From Mycobacterium sp. URHB0044 (GTDB lineage Bacteria > Actinomycetota > Actinomycetes > Mycobacteriales > Mycobacteriaceae), in assembly GCF_000620625.1 (NCBI RefSeq), contig NZ_JIAW01000001.1:62001-126000 (forward strand): DNA of 64,000 nucleotides, in the 5' to 3' direction. The notes beneath the pieces were generated by a model. It did not search any database and was not told where the DNA came from. It worked only from the letters and a program-made list of their open reading frames with translations. How positions within the stretch are numbered: position 1 is the stretch's first letter; every line of letters begins with the position of its first letter. The position numbers were made by a program, and so were the translations under genes. Shown here one piece after another: positions 45,646 to 54,559 of this stretch.

Positions 45646-46370
45646 CCCGAGCGGCGCAGCGTCACCCGGTAGGTGTACTGCTCCGGTAGGAAGTGACTGA
45701 CCGCCAGCTCGACCGGCGTCCCCGTCGCGTCGGCGTACAGCCGGTCCACCCGCAACATCGGATGACCGGGGTCGCAACCCACCGCGTCGGCCACGACCTG
45801 ATCGGCATTGCCGACCGTAATCGACTGCGCTGCTTCAACGATGGGTTCATTCAGGTGCGGTTGGGTGAGGCCGATGACGGTGCTCGTGCTCACCGCGCCG
45901 TCGGCCATCTCGGGTGCGTCGAGGATGGGCCGGGCGACCGGTTCGGGCAGGTGCACCCGGGTCAGTACGAACGGCACGCCGTCGTGACACCGCCGGAAGA
46001 CCACCGTGTAGACGACGTCCTCGACCAGCCGCAGCCGGCTGGCGGCGTCGACGTCCACCCGCCTGCGCAAGCCCGACAGCACCTCCATCGTGGTGTCGTC
46101 GGACAGGCTCATCAGGTCCTCGATCGACCCGAGCTGACGCAGGTACCTGCGCCCGGACTCGCTGGCATACGTGCCCCGGCCGGGCACCCGGTACACCAAC
46201 CCCTCCGCCACCAGGTCCTGGAAGGCGCGGCGCACCGTCTGCCGGGAGAGGCCGTGGCGGGCGACGAGCTCGGATTCGGTGGGTAGCCGCACGCCTTCGC
46301 CGTACACGCCGGCGGCGATCTCGTCGCGAAGTTGTTGGCGCAGTGTCTGATACGCCGGTGCCGACCGCAT
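45642..46370 (-). CDS. GntR family regulator (HutC/UTRA type)
   Basis: 242 residues. Winged helix at about 8-72 (YQTLRQQLRDEIAAGVY, LPTESELVARHGLSRQTVRR, YRVPGRGTY), then a UTRA ligand-binding domain (VEDVVYTVVFRRCHDG, PHLNEPIVEAAQSIT, MLRVDRLYADATGTPVELAV). Such proteins repress catabolic operons until an effector binds. It is two bases downstream of the fadE3 stop, hence cotranscribed with it, and is the only regulator in the block, so it is the likely controller of the divergent fadE3 and Rv0216-like operons. Confidence 0.85.
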   Translation of the reverse strand: MRSAPAYQTLRQQLRDEIAAGVYGEGVRLPTESELVARHGLSRQTVRRAFQDLVAEGLVYRVPGRGTYASESGRRYLRQLGSIEDLMSLSDDTTMEVLSGLRRRVDVDAASRLRLVEDVVYTVVFRRCHDGVPFVLTRVHLPEPVARPILDAPEMADGAVSTSTVIGLTQPHLNEPIVEAAQSITVGNADQVVADAVGCDPGHPMLRVDRLYADATGTPVELAVSHFLPEQYTYRVTLRRSG

Positions 46371-46372
46371 GG

Positions 46373-47536
46373 TCAGATACCGCCGCGGGACACCAGCTGC
46401 GCGGCGATGACGTTGCGTTGGATCTCGTTGGTTCCCTCGCCGACGATCATCAGCGGCGCGTCGCGGAAGTAGCGTTCCACGTCGTACTCGGTGGAATAGC
46501 CGTAGCCGCCGTGGATGCGGACGGCGTTGAGGGCGATCTCCATGGCCACCTCGGAGGCGAACAGCTTGGCCATCCCTGCCTCCATGTCGGCACGCTGTCC
46601 GCTGTCGTAGCAGTCGGCGGCATGCAGGGTCAGCTGACGTGCCGCGGTCAGCTTGGTGGCCATGTCGGCCAGGTAGTGGCCGACGGCTTGGTGCTTCCAG
46701 ATCGGCTGCCCGAAGCTCTCCCGCTGCTGGGCGTAGGCCAGCGCATCGTCCAGGGCCGCTGTCGCCACCCCGAGTGCCCGCGACGCCACCTGGATGCGGC
46801 CGGTCTCGAGGCCCTTCATCATCTGGCCGAAGCCCTTGCCGGGCTCGCCGCCGAGGATGGCGGACGCCGGGATGCGGTAGCCGTCGAACGACAGCTCGCA
46901 GCTCTCGACGCCCTTGTAGCCCAGCTTGGGTAGGTCCCGGGAGACGGTGAGGCCCGGCCCGTGTTCGACGAGGACGACGGAGATGCCGCGGTGCTTGGGT
47001 TCGGCGCCGGGATCGGTCTTGCACAGCAGTGCGATCAATCCGGACCGGCGCGCGTTCGAGATCCACGTCTTGGTGCCGTTGATGACGAGGTCGTCGCCAT
47101 CACGGCGCGCGACCGTGGTCATGTTCTGCAGGTCCGACCCGCCGCCGGGTTCGGTGAGCGCCATCGTCGCGCGCATCTCTCCGGGTGCCATCGCGGGCAG
47201 GTAGCGCTGCTTCTGCTCCTCGGTGCCGAACAGGCCGATCAGTTTCGCCACGACGGTGTGTCCGCCCATCGCGCCGGCCAGACTCATCCACCCGCGGGCC
47301 AACTCCTGCGTCACCAGCACGTAGCAGCGGGTGGACACCGGCGCGCCACCGTACTCCTCGGGCACCGCCAGCCCGAAGATGCCGATCCGCTTCATCTGCT
47401 CGATCCACGCCTCGGGGTATTCGTTGGCGTGCTCGACGTCGCGCACGGTGGGACGCACGTCGCGGTCGACGAACGACCGGACGGTCTCGACGAGCATGGC
47501 TTCTTCGTCATTGATGGTTTCCATTTGTACGGCCAT
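46373..47536 (-). CDS. fadE3: acyl-CoA dehydrogenase FadE3-like
   Basis: 387 residues from ATG at 47536. Acyl-CoA dehydrogenase motifs: ALTEPGGGSDLQNM, INGTKTWISNARRSG (FAD-binding sheet), GRIQVASRALGVATAALDDA, AVRIHGGYGYSTEYDVERYF, and the end VGEGTNEIQRNVIAAQLV, where the glutamate of E-G-T is the catalytic base position. Oxidises an acyl-CoA to the 2-enoyl-CoA with FAD. Equals Rv0215c by position. Divergent from the Rv0216-like gene with a 39-base gap. Confidence 0.88.
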   Translation of the reverse strand: MAVQMETINDEEAMLVETVRSFVDRDVRPTVRDVEHANEYPEAWIEQMKRIGIFGLAVPEEYGGAPVSTRCYVLVTQELARGWMSLAGAMGGHTVVAKLIGLFGTEEQKQRYLPAMAPGEMRATMALTEPGGGSDLQNMTTVARRDGDDLVINGTKTWISNARRSGLIALLCKTDPGAEPKHRGISVVLVEHGPGLTVSRDLPKLGYKGVESCELSFDGYRIPASAILGGEPGKGFGQMMKGLETGRIQVASRALGVATAALDDALAYAQQRESFGQPIWKHQAVGHYLADMATKLTAARQLTLHAADCYDSGQRADMEAGMAKLFASEVAMEIALNAVRIHGGYGYSTEYDVERYFRDAPLMIVGEGTNEIQRNVIAAQLVSRGGI

Positions 47537-47538
47537 AT

Positions 47539-47549
47539 TGACACGGTCA
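47539..47549. promoter_or_regulatory. TGAC-ACG-GTCA dyad in the fadE3/Rv0216-like divergent gap
   Basis: An 11-base inverted repeat lies within a gap of only 39 bases between two divergent starts (47536 and 47576). A regulator bound here would control both directions. The GntR protein encoded in the fadE3 unit is the natural candidate. The site is short, so chance occurrence is possible. Confidence 0.38.
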
Positions 47550-47575
47550 TCGCAATACTGCCAGCATGTGCAGCT

Positions 47576-48571
47576 GTGACTTTGTCCGGCCATATCTCTG
47601 GTGGCCCCCATTTCGACGAGTTGTCCGTCGGCCAGGTATTCGACTGGGCGCCGTCGATGACGCTGAGCCCGGGCGCCGCCGCCGTGCACCAGTCGATCGT
47701 CGGCGACCGCATGCGCCTGCCTCTCGACCAGACGCTCACCCACGCCGTCACCGGAGCGCCGTCAGCCCTGGCGCACCCGGCGCTGGTGTGCGACGTCGCG
47801 ATCGGGCAGACCACCCTGGCCACGCAGCGGGTCAAGGCCAATCTGTTCTACCGGGGGCTGCGGTTCCATCACTTTCCCGTCATCGGCGACACGCTCTATA
47901 CCCGCACGGAAGTGGTAGGGCTGAAACAGAATTCGGCCAAACCGGGCCGGGCGCCGACCGGGCTGGCGGCGCTGCGCATGACGACCATCGACCAGGCCGA
48001 CCGCCTGGTGCTCGACTTCCACCGCTGCGCGATGCTGCCGCTGCGTGACGGCGCCCCGGACACCGGCCACGACGACGACCTGTCGGCGATCGGCGTCGAC
48101 GCGCCTGCCCCGCTCGATCCGACCGAACACTGGGACGCCGACGCGTTCCGCACGCGGGTGCCCGGGCCGCACTTCGACCCGAGCATCGCAGGTGCTGTGC
48201 TGCACGGCACGGCCGACGTGGTCACCGGTGCGCCCGAACTCGCCCGCCTCACGCTCAACGTCGCCGCCACGCACCACGACTTTCGCGTCGGCGGCCGGCG
48301 CCTGGTGTACGGCGGGCACACCATCGGGCTGGCGCTGGCGCAGGTGACCCGCGTCCTGCCGAACCTGGTGACGGTCCTCGGCTGGGAGTCGTGCGATCAC
48401 ACCGGTCCGGTGCACGAGGGCGACACCCTGTACAGCGAGATCCACGTCGACGAGGCGACCGCCCTGCCCGGTGGGCGCGGCGGGATTCTGTCGCTGCGCT
48501 CCCTGGTGTACGCGGTCGACGAAACCGACCGGCAGGTGCTGGACTGGAGATTCACCGCCCTGTTGTTCTGA
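47576..48571 (+). CDS. MaoC-like double hot-dog protein (Rv0216-like)
   Basis: 331 residues from GTG at 47576. Two hot-dog regions: the first starts PHFDELSVGQVFDWAPS, with VHQSIVGDRMRLPLD; the second includes RLVYGGHTIGLALAQVTRVL and VHEGDTLYSEI. This fits Rv0216, a MaoC/R-hydratase-fold protein whose structure is known but whose activity is unclear. A hydratase or thioesterase step on acyl-CoA is plausible from its neighbours. Confidence 0.82.
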   Translation: MTLSGHISGGPHFDELSVGQVFDWAPSMTLSPGAAAVHQSIVGDRMRLPLDQTLTHAVTGAPSALAHPALVCDVAIGQTTLATQRVKANLFYRGLRFHHFPVIGDTLYTRTEVVGLKQNSAKPGRAPTGLAALRMTTIDQADRLVLDFHRCAMLPLRDGAPDTGHDDDLSAIGVDAPAPLDPTEHWDADAFRTRVPGPHFDPSIAGAVLHGTADVVTGAPELARLTLNVAATHHDFRVGGRRLVYGGHTIGLALAQVTRVLPNLVTVLGWESCDHTGPVHEGDTLYSEIHVDEATALPGGRGGILSLRSLVYAVDETDRQVLDWRFTALLF

Positions 48572-48624
48572 CGGTTGTTCTGCCGGCGCCATTCCGTGTC
48601 GGCACCGGGGCGGCTGCGACCACA

Positions 48625-49824
48625 ATGGGTGCGGTGGACGCGGCAGCGCAGGACTGGGGTGCCAGTGGACTGGCGTACCTGACCGGTCTGCCCGATGGTC
48701 CACCGGACTTCTCCCGCGCCGCCGTGCTGACCCATGCGCGCAGCGTCGCCGCCGATCTCGGCTCGAATATCGGCGTGCAACTGGACGCCGCCGCGCTACT
48801 GGCCGGGCGCGCAGCCCAGCTCGGGTTGTCCCGCGGTGGCCGCGTCTCGGCGGGCGGCGCCACCCGGCTGCTGCGCACGCACAGTGGGTGGTGCGCCCTC
48901 ACGCTGTCGCGGCCCGACGACGTCGACACCCTGCCCGCCCTGCTGGAGAGCTCCACCGCACCCGATGACCCGTGGGGTGCCGTCGAACGCTGGGCCGCCG
49001 CCACCTCCGCCGACGAGGCCGTCGGACGGGCCCGGCTGCTGGGGCTGCCCGCGGCGGTGCTCGGCGAGGCCGTCGCCGCGCAACCGGCGGTCCGCCGGCT
49101 CGGCGCCGCGGCACCGCCTCGTTCGCCGGCGGGCTTGCTGGTGGTCGACATGTCGTCGATGTGGGCGGGACCGCTGTGCGCACAGATCCTGGGCTGGGCG
49201 GGCGCCATGGTGGTGAAGGTCGAGAGCGCGACGCGGCCGGACGGCACCCGCTCGGGCAGCAGGTCCTTCTTCGACTGGATGAACGGCGGAAAGCTTTCGT
49301 ATGCAGCAGATTTCGACGACACGGCGAGCCTACGCACCCTGCTCACGGTGGCCGACGTCGTGATCACCTCGTCGCGACCCGCAGCGCTGACCCACCGCGG
49401 CCTCGGCCCCGACGACGTGCCTGCGGCCGAGGGGCGGGTGTGGCTACGGATCACCGGCCACGGCTCAGGCGACGGCGCCGATCTGGTGGCGTTCGGTGAC
49501 GACGCCGCGGTGGCGGGTGGACTGGTCGGCCGAAGCGACGAGGGCCCGGTGTTCTGCGGTGACGCCATCGCCGACCCACTGACCGGCCTGCACGGCGCGC
49601 TCGCCGTGGTCGAGGCGCTGGCCCGCGGCGGCGGTGAACTCGTCGACGTCGCCATGGCGGCCGTCGCCGCGAACTATGCGGCACTACCCGCGCACCCGGT
49701 CGAAACCAATTGCGTCGCCACACCACCCACCCCTCCCATCGTGGCGTTGCCCGCCGCCGACCTAGGCGCCGACAACGCCCGGGTGGACCGAATCGTCGCC
49801 GAAAGGCAACTCGCCTCATGCTGA
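48625..49824 (+). CDS. family III CoA-transferase (CaiB/BaiF type)
   Basis: 399 residues. The core starts near LLVVDMSSMWAGPLCAQILG, followed by GAMVVKVES, a NGGKLSYAADF segment and FCGDAIADPLTGLHGALAVV, all typical of CaiB/BaiF enzymes. The first about 170 residues are more divergent. It would move CoA between carboxylic acids or add it to a racemase/isomerase substrate. It overlaps the downstream amidohydrolase by 7 bases. Not part of the M. tuberculosis order here. Confidence 0.78.
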   Translation: MGAVDAAAQDWGASGLAYLTGLPDGPPDFSRAAVLTHARSVAADLGSNIGVQLDAAALLAGRAAQLGLSRGGRVSAGGATRLLRTHSGWCALTLSRPDDVDTLPALLESSTAPDDPWGAVERWAAATSADEAVGRARLLGLPAAVLGEAVAAQPAVRRLGAAAPPRSPAGLLVVDMSSMWAGPLCAQILGWAGAMVVKVESATRPDGTRSGSRSFFDWMNGGKLSYAADFDDTASLRTLLTVADVVITSSRPAALTHRGLGPDDVPAAEGRVWLRITGHGSGDGADLVAFGDDAAVAGGLVGRSDEGPVFCGDAIADPLTGLHGALAVVEALARGGGELVDVAMAAVAANYAALPAHPVETNCVATPPTPPIVALPAADLGADNARVDRIVAERQLASC

Positions 49825-51122
49825 TCCAGCGCGCACGCCTCCTTGAGGGCCCCGTCGTCGACATCCGCGTCGAGCAACGGATCGTCGACGTCGCGGAACG
49901 CCTCACCCCGGCCAAGGGGGAGTCGGTGCTCGACGCCGGGGGCGGCACCGTCATCCCCGGCCTACACGACCACCACGTCCATTTGCGTTCCGCCGCAGCA
50001 GCGCTGACGTCGGTGCCCGTGGGACCGCGGGAGGTGCGCGGGCGTGACGACCTCGCCCGCGTGCTGGCCGGAGCGGAGATCGGTGAGGACGACTGGATCA
50101 GGGCCGTGGGATACCACGAAGCCGTGGCCGGGCCGCTGGACCGGGCGACGCTGGACGAGGTGGCCCCTGAGGTCCCCGTGCGGGTGCAACACCGAAGTGG
50201 GGTGTTGTGGACGCTGAACTCGGTGGGCCTCGCCAGGGTCGGGCTGCCAGAACATCCCGACGGACGGCTGCGCAGCGCCGACCCCAACTGGTCGAACAGC
50301 TTGCAGCGCAGGCACATCGGGCTGGCCGAGATCAGTCGGCGGCTGGCGTCCTACGGCGTCACGGGTGTCACGGACGCCACCCCGAACCTCGGCCTCGAGG
50401 ACGTGGTGATGTTCGCCGAGGCCCACCGCCACGGCGAGCTCCTACAAGCGGTCGCGTGCCTGGCGCCCGGCAAGCGGATCCTGCACGACGATGGCCTCGA
50501 CCTCGACGAGCTTGCCGCTTGGATCCGGCACCGCCACGACGCGGGCGGCACCGTCGCCCTGCACTGCGTCACCGCCGCCCAACTCGTCGTCACCATCGCC
50601 GCATTCGACGCGGCGGGCACCCGACCCGGGGACCGCATCGAGCATGCGGCCGTGGTGCCCGACGACTGCCTTGCCGAACTGGCCCGGCTCGGCGTGACGG
50701 TCGCGACGCAGCCGAACTTCGTCGCCGAACGCGGTGACCAGTACTTGGCCGACGTGCCGGCCGACGAGCACTCCCAGCTGTGGCGGGTTGCCTCGCTGCT
50801 GGCTGCGGGCGTCAAGGTCGTGCTGTCCACCGACATGCCGTTCGGCGACGCCGACCCGTGGGCGGCGATGCGGGCGGCGGTGCACCGCACCACCGCCTCG
50901 GGAAGGGTTCTCGGGCCGGCCGAGTGCGTCGACGCCCGCACCGCGCTGCAGATGTTCCTGGGTGAGGCGGACGAGCCGACCAGCACGCGCACCATCGAAC
51001 CCGGCCAGCCGGGAAATCTGTGCGTAACCAGTGCGGCGCCCGAAGACGTTCTGCGCCAGCTGGATTCGGATCTGGTGGCCGCCACGATCGTCGAGGGAAG
51101 CGTGGTCTTCGAGCGGGCGTGA
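49818..51122 (+). CDS. amidohydrolase superfamily protein (YtcJ-like)
   Basis: 434 residues. Metal-binding start PGLHDHHVHL, a central histidine (VALHCVTAAQ), RIEHAAVVPDD and a late aspartate (VVLSTDMPFGDADPW) give the usual TIM-barrel metal ligands. These enzymes hydrolyse amide, ester or cyclic C-N bonds; the substrate is not determinable. Starts inside the CoA-transferase gene and is followed by a small inverted repeat and the aldo/keto reductase. Confidence 0.8.
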   Translation: MLIQRARLLEGPVVDIRVEQRIVDVAERLTPAKGESVLDAGGGTVIPGLHDHHVHLRSAAAALTSVPVGPREVRGRDDLARVLAGAEIGEDDWIRAVGYHEAVAGPLDRATLDEVAPEVPVRVQHRSGVLWTLNSVGLARVGLPEHPDGRLRSADPNWSNSLQRRHIGLAEISRRLASYGVTGVTDATPNLGLEDVVMFAEAHRHGELLQAVACLAPGKRILHDDGLDLDELAAWIRHRHDAGGTVALHCVTAAQLVVTIAAFDAAGTRPGDRIEHAAVVPDDCLAELARLGVTVATQPNFVAERGDQYLADVPADEHSQLWRVASLLAAGVKVVLSTDMPFGDADPWAAMRAAVHRTTASGRVLGPAECVDARTALQMFLGEADEPTSTRTIEPGQPGNLCVTSAAPEDVLRQLDSDLVAATIVEGSVVFERA

Positions 51123-51131
51123 CGCCCACGG

Positions 51132-51157
51132 TCTGAGTATTGCGAAATAAACTCAGA
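51132..51157 (+). promoter_or_regulatory. inverted repeat around -10 of the aldo/keto reductase gene
   Basis: TCTGAGT (51132-51138) and ACTCAGA (51151-51157) form perfect 7-base arms around a 12-base A+T-rich centre. TAAACT at 51148-51153 is a TAnnnT hexamer ending 5 bases before the GTG at 51159. The repeat could be an operator over a leaderless promoter; lack of a T-run makes termination of the upstream gene less likely. Confidence 0.48.
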
Positions 51158-51158
51158 T

Positions 51159-52232
51159 GTGTTCGCCTTGTTCATGCACATGGAGCACTTCACCTTCGGC
51201 CGCAACAACGGCTTGCGCGTGTCGGCACTGGCGCTGGGCGCCGGAAACTTCGGCACCGGCTGGGGCCATGGCGCCGACGAGACCGCCAGCGCGGCCATCG
51301 TCGACCGGTTCGCCGAGGCGGGTGGCACGTTCATCGATACGGCCGCGAGCTACCAGGCCGGGCAGTCCGAGGAGTTTCTCGGCCGCATCCTGGCCGGCCG
51401 CCGCGACCAGTTCACCCTGGCCACCAAATTCGCCATCGGCGGGAACGCCGACGGTAGTGGGGTACTACAGACCGGCAACGGCCGCCGTGCCATGTTCTCC
51501 TCCGTCGAGGCCAGCCTGCGCCGTCTCGATACCGACTACATCGACTTGTTGTGGGTGCACTTCCCCGACTTCGTCACCCCGATCGACGAGATCGTGCGCG
51601 CCTTCGACGATCTCGCCCGCCAAGGCAAGGTGCTCTACGCCGGTCTTTCCAACTTTCCCGCATGGATGACGGCGCGGGCCGTCACCCTCGCCGAACTTGG
51701 TGGCCAGCTGCCGATCGCCGGCGTGCAGTTCGAGTACAGCCTCGTCGAACGCAGTGGTGATCGCGAGAACCTGCCGATGGCCGAGGCGCTCGGCATCGGC
51801 GCCGCGTTGTGGTCGCCGCTCGGCGGAGGGCTGCTGACCGGCAAGTACCGCACCAGTGCCGCAGGCCGACTCACCGAGTTGAAGACGTTGGTGCACGGCG
51901 AGGACGAGCCACGCAAGGCTGCCACCGTCGACGCGGTGCTCGCCGCGGCCACGGAGCTCGGCGTCACGCCAGGGCAGGTGGCGGTGGGGTGGCTGCTCGA
52001 GCGCGCCCGGCGCTCACCGACCGGCGTGGTGCCCATCGTCGGTCCGCGCACGGTCGAGCAGTTGGACGGCTACCTCGGTGCGCTCGACGTGCGGCTCGAT
52101 GCGGACACCTACGACGTTCTGGACCGGGCCAGCGCCATCCCGCTCGGGCAACCGCACGAGCAGAACGCCGACAGGGTCACGGTCACGCTCGGCGGCGGGG
52201 GCTTCAGGCGTCCTGCCGTTCCTTCAGCGTGA
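51159..52232 (+). CDS. aldo/keto reductase
   Basis: 357 residues. Catalytic tetrad visible: Asp and Tyr in FIDTAASYQAG, Lys in LATKFAIGG, His in LLWVHFPD. NADP(H)-binding elements WSPLGGGLLTGKYR and VVPIVGPRTVEQL follow. It should reduce an aldehyde or ketone or run in reverse. GTG at 51159 fits a leaderless start; ATGs at 51174 or 51180 are alternatives. Its last 29 bases overlap the convergent lipW gene. Confidence 0.85.
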   Translation: MFALFMHMEHFTFGRNNGLRVSALALGAGNFGTGWGHGADETASAAIVDRFAEAGGTFIDTAASYQAGQSEEFLGRILAGRRDQFTLATKFAIGGNADGSGVLQTGNGRRAMFSSVEASLRRLDTDYIDLLWVHFPDFVTPIDEIVRAFDDLARQGKVLYAGLSNFPAWMTARAVTLAELGGQLPIAGVQFEYSLVERSGDRENLPMAEALGIGAALWSPLGGGLLTGKYRTSAAGRLTELKTLVHGEDEPRKAATVDAVLAAATELGVTPGQVAVGWLLERARRSPTGVVPIVGPRTVEQLDGYLGALDVRLDADTYDVLDRASAIPLGQPHEQNADRVTVTLGGGGFRRPAVPSA

Positions 52233-53112
52233 GCGCGCTGCGCAGAAACTCGATCTGACTGGCGAGGAACGACTTGGAGACCTCGGCCTTCGCCACGACG
52301 CCGTCGAAGCCGTGGAACGCGCCGGGGACCACCTCGACCTCGCATGGAACTCCGGCCGCCTGGAGCCGCTCGGCGTAGGCGAGGTTCTCGTCGTGGAACA
52401 GGTCGAGGGTGCCGACGCCGACCCATGCCGGGGGTAGGCCGGCAAGGTCGTCGCGCCGTGCGGGTACGGCCACGTTCGGATCGGCGTCGCCGAGGTAGCT
52501 CGACCAGCCGTACCGGTTGGACGACTGCGTCCACAGCCGATGGTTCGGGTCGTGCAGACCCTCTGCGGTCCCGGACCGGTCGTCGAGCATCGGATAGACC
52601 AGCAGTTGGGCCGCGAGGTCGATCTCGCCGCGGTCGCGCGTCAGCAGCGCCAGTGCGGCGGCAAGGCCACCACCCGCGCTGGCCCCGCCGATCGCCACCT
52701 GCGTGGGGTCGACGGCGGGCAGCCCGGCCAGCCAGCTCAGCGCCGAATAGCAGTCCTCGAGCGGGGTCGGATACGGATGTTCGGGTGCCAGCCGGTAGTC
52801 GACCGCGACGACGGTGATGCCGAGGTCCCGCGCAAACCGGCTGCACACGACGTCGTCCTGTGACGCGGTGCCGATCACGTAGCCCCCGCCGTGGATCCAC
52901 AACAGGCCGGGCCCGGCTTCCGTCGCGCCGGGCGGTCGGTGCAGGCGGACGTCGACGCCCGAGGCGAGCGTCAGCACCTCGACGCCGGCAGGGGCGCCAC
53001 CGCGAACCAGCAGCCGTGACGCACCCCGGATCAGGGGCAACGTGTACGGGCCGATCAGCGTGCGGGGGAGGAAGCGGGCGGCGCGCTCCAGTTCGGGGTG
53101 AAAGTCAGGCAC
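52204..53112 (-). CDS. lipW: HSL-family esterase LipW-like
   Basis: 302 residues. Hormone-sensitive-lipase-type oxyanion motif H-G-G-G at 74-77, VAVDYRLAPEHPYP, nucleophile Ser145 in GGASAGGGLA, acid in VGTLDLFHDEN and histidine in GAFHGFDG. All active-site elements are intact, so it is probably an active short-chain ester hydrolase. Matches Rv0217c by position. The GTG start at 53112 has a TAAGGT -10 six bases upstream. Confidence 0.87.
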   Translation of the reverse strand: MPDFHPELERAARFLPRTLIGPYTLPLIRGASRLLVRGGAPAGVEVLTLASGVDVRLHRPPGATEAGPGLLWIHGGGYVIGTASQDDVVCSRFARDLGITVVAVDYRLAPEHPYPTPLEDCYSALSWLAGLPAVDPTQVAIGGASAGGGLAAALALLTRDRGEIDLAAQLLVYPMLDDRSGTAEGLHDPNHRLWTQSSNRYGWSSYLGDADPNVAVPARRDDLAGLPPAWVGVGTLDLFHDENLAYAERLQAAGVPCEVEVVPGAFHGFDGVVAKAEVSKSFLASQIEFLRSALTLKERQDA

Positions 53113-53118
53113 CAGCCG

Positions 53119-53146
53119 ACCTTAGCCGAGCTAATTGCGCGCGCAA
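53119..53146 (-). promoter_or_regulatory. lipW promoter with two adjacent palindromes
   Basis: On the minus strand TTGCGC (53141-53146), a 16-base spacer and TAAGGT (53119-53124) precede GTG 53112 by 6 bases. TTGCGCGCGCAA (53135-53146) is a perfect 12-base palindrome and TTAGC-CGA-GCTAA (53122-53134) a 13-base palindrome. The two touch end to end and cover the whole promoter. Confidence 0.52.
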
Positions 53147-53205
53147 ACGTTCGCGCCGCGACGGTCCCCGCGCACGAATCGGCAGGGGTGGTCGCCAGTG
53201 GACGG

Positions 53206-54501
53206 TCAGGCCGCGGGCGGCGGCGGTGCGGGTGGTGGCGGCACCATCCACGGCAACGTGATGGGCGCCATGCCCGGGATCTCGAACACCCCCGGCTGCG
53301 GCTGCGTCGTGGTCGGTTCTGCCCCTGGAGGCGGACCCGGCGGTGGCCCCAGCGGGGGCGTCGTCGTCGCAGTGGTCGTCGGCGCTGCGCTGGTGGTCGT
53401 CGGCGCCACGACCGCCGTTTCGGGAGCCACCGGCAGAAGCGGCTCCTCATAGACCGGCGGCGGTGGTTCGTCCGACGTGGTCTGAGGCGGCGGCGGTGGG
53501 GGTGGTGGCGCGGCAGGAGGGACATCGGCCGGCTGCGGCGCCCTGAGGTTCCCCACCAGCGGAGCCCAGCCGTTCGCCCGACGGTCGCCCACCCCGCACG
53601 ACACCTGCCGGCTGCCTGCAGACCAGCTCTCCGCCGAGACGGTGTCGTAGCTGATGGCCAGGCCGGCGGAGGACACCGTCCGCGGGGCGAGGTAAGCGTC
53701 GGCGGCGCGCGTGCACGCGTCGGTGAGGAAGGCGTGCTGGTCGGCCTCGGCGGGCAGGCCATCGGCGAACCGTTCGCCGAGGTTCACCGCACCGGTCACC
53801 TCCAATGCGTGCGGCGACGAGCATTCCGTGGGCACGTCTGTCGATCGGCGGGTGCCCTGGTCGATGCCGAGGCACGTGCCGACCGGCCACACCCTGGACT
53901 GGTCGAGCTCGGCGATCTTGCCCTTGAACGGAACCGGACGGCCTCCGGGGCCGACGAGTTGCAGCCCGCACAACAGGTTTCGCTGGCCCGGCGGCGCCCC
54001 CACGGCGTCACCCGGCCAGACGACGGCGATGGTGAATCTGCTGCTCGGGTCGTACCGGTCACCCAGGTACTGGCGCACCGCGAGCTGACACGGCTCGCCG
54101 AAGTTGGTCATGTCGACGGGCTTCGCCACTTCGAACATGTGATCGTCGGTGCACCAGACGAACGACGGCTTGTCCGGTGCGTCGACGGGCCAATTGAGGC
54201 ACGTGCCGCTCTTCGCGCTGCCGAAGACCACGTCGGATCGGGTCTCGCCCTTGGCGGTCCGGTCCGGGTCGGGCGTCGACGTCGCCAGCTGGATCACGCC
54301 GCCGAGGAGCAGGCCGATCAGCACCAGGGTCAGGAAGCCGCGTCGGCTCGCCCTGGTCGAGCAGTGCGCGTCGTCGGCCGTCGACCGTTCACGCTCCAGT
54401 GCGGCAAGCACCGAGGCGAGGTCGGGTTCCGCGCCATTTTTCGGCGACGGCGGCTCTGACGGCGAGCCGAGTTTGCTAGCCACGGTAGTGAAGCTTGGCA
54501 C
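53206..54501 (-). CDS. membrane protein with septum-formation domain
   Basis: 431 residues. One membrane helix (about 54-72) follows a hydrophilic cytoplasmic N-terminus. The outer region has two septum-formation-type repeats with paired cysteines (GTCLNWP, VWCTDDHMFEVAKPV, then VGTCLGID, PTECSSPHALEVTGAV). A long Pro/Thr-rich C-terminal tail ends it. The domain is named from actinobacterial proteins linked to septation; biochemical role unknown. GTG 54501 is chosen; a GTG 18 bases later is possible. Confidence 0.72.
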   Translation of the reverse strand: MPSFTTVASKLGSPSEPPSPKNGAEPDLASVLAALERERSTADDAHCSTRASRRGFLTLVLIGLLLGGVIQLATSTPDPDRTAKGETRSDVVFGSAKSGTCLNWPVDAPDKPSFVWCTDDHMFEVAKPVDMTNFGEPCQLAVRQYLGDRYDPSSRFTIAVVWPGDAVGAPPGQRNLLCGLQLVGPGGRPVPFKGKIAELDQSRVWPVGTCLGIDQGTRRSTDVPTECSSPHALEVTGAVNLGERFADGLPAEADQHAFLTDACTRAADAYLAPRTVSSAGLAISYDTVSAESWSAGSRQVSCGVGDRRANGWAPLVGNLRAPQPADVPPAAPPPPPPPPQTTSDEPPPPVYEEPLLPVAPETAVVAPTTTSAAPTTTATTTPPLGPPPGPPPGAEPTTTQPQPGVFEIPGMAPITLPWMVPPPPAPPPPAA

Positions 54502-54559
54502 AATCCCCGCCGTCGCGCCTGGTCCGGGCCCTTTCGTTACCTCTCCGGTGGCCTCTCCG

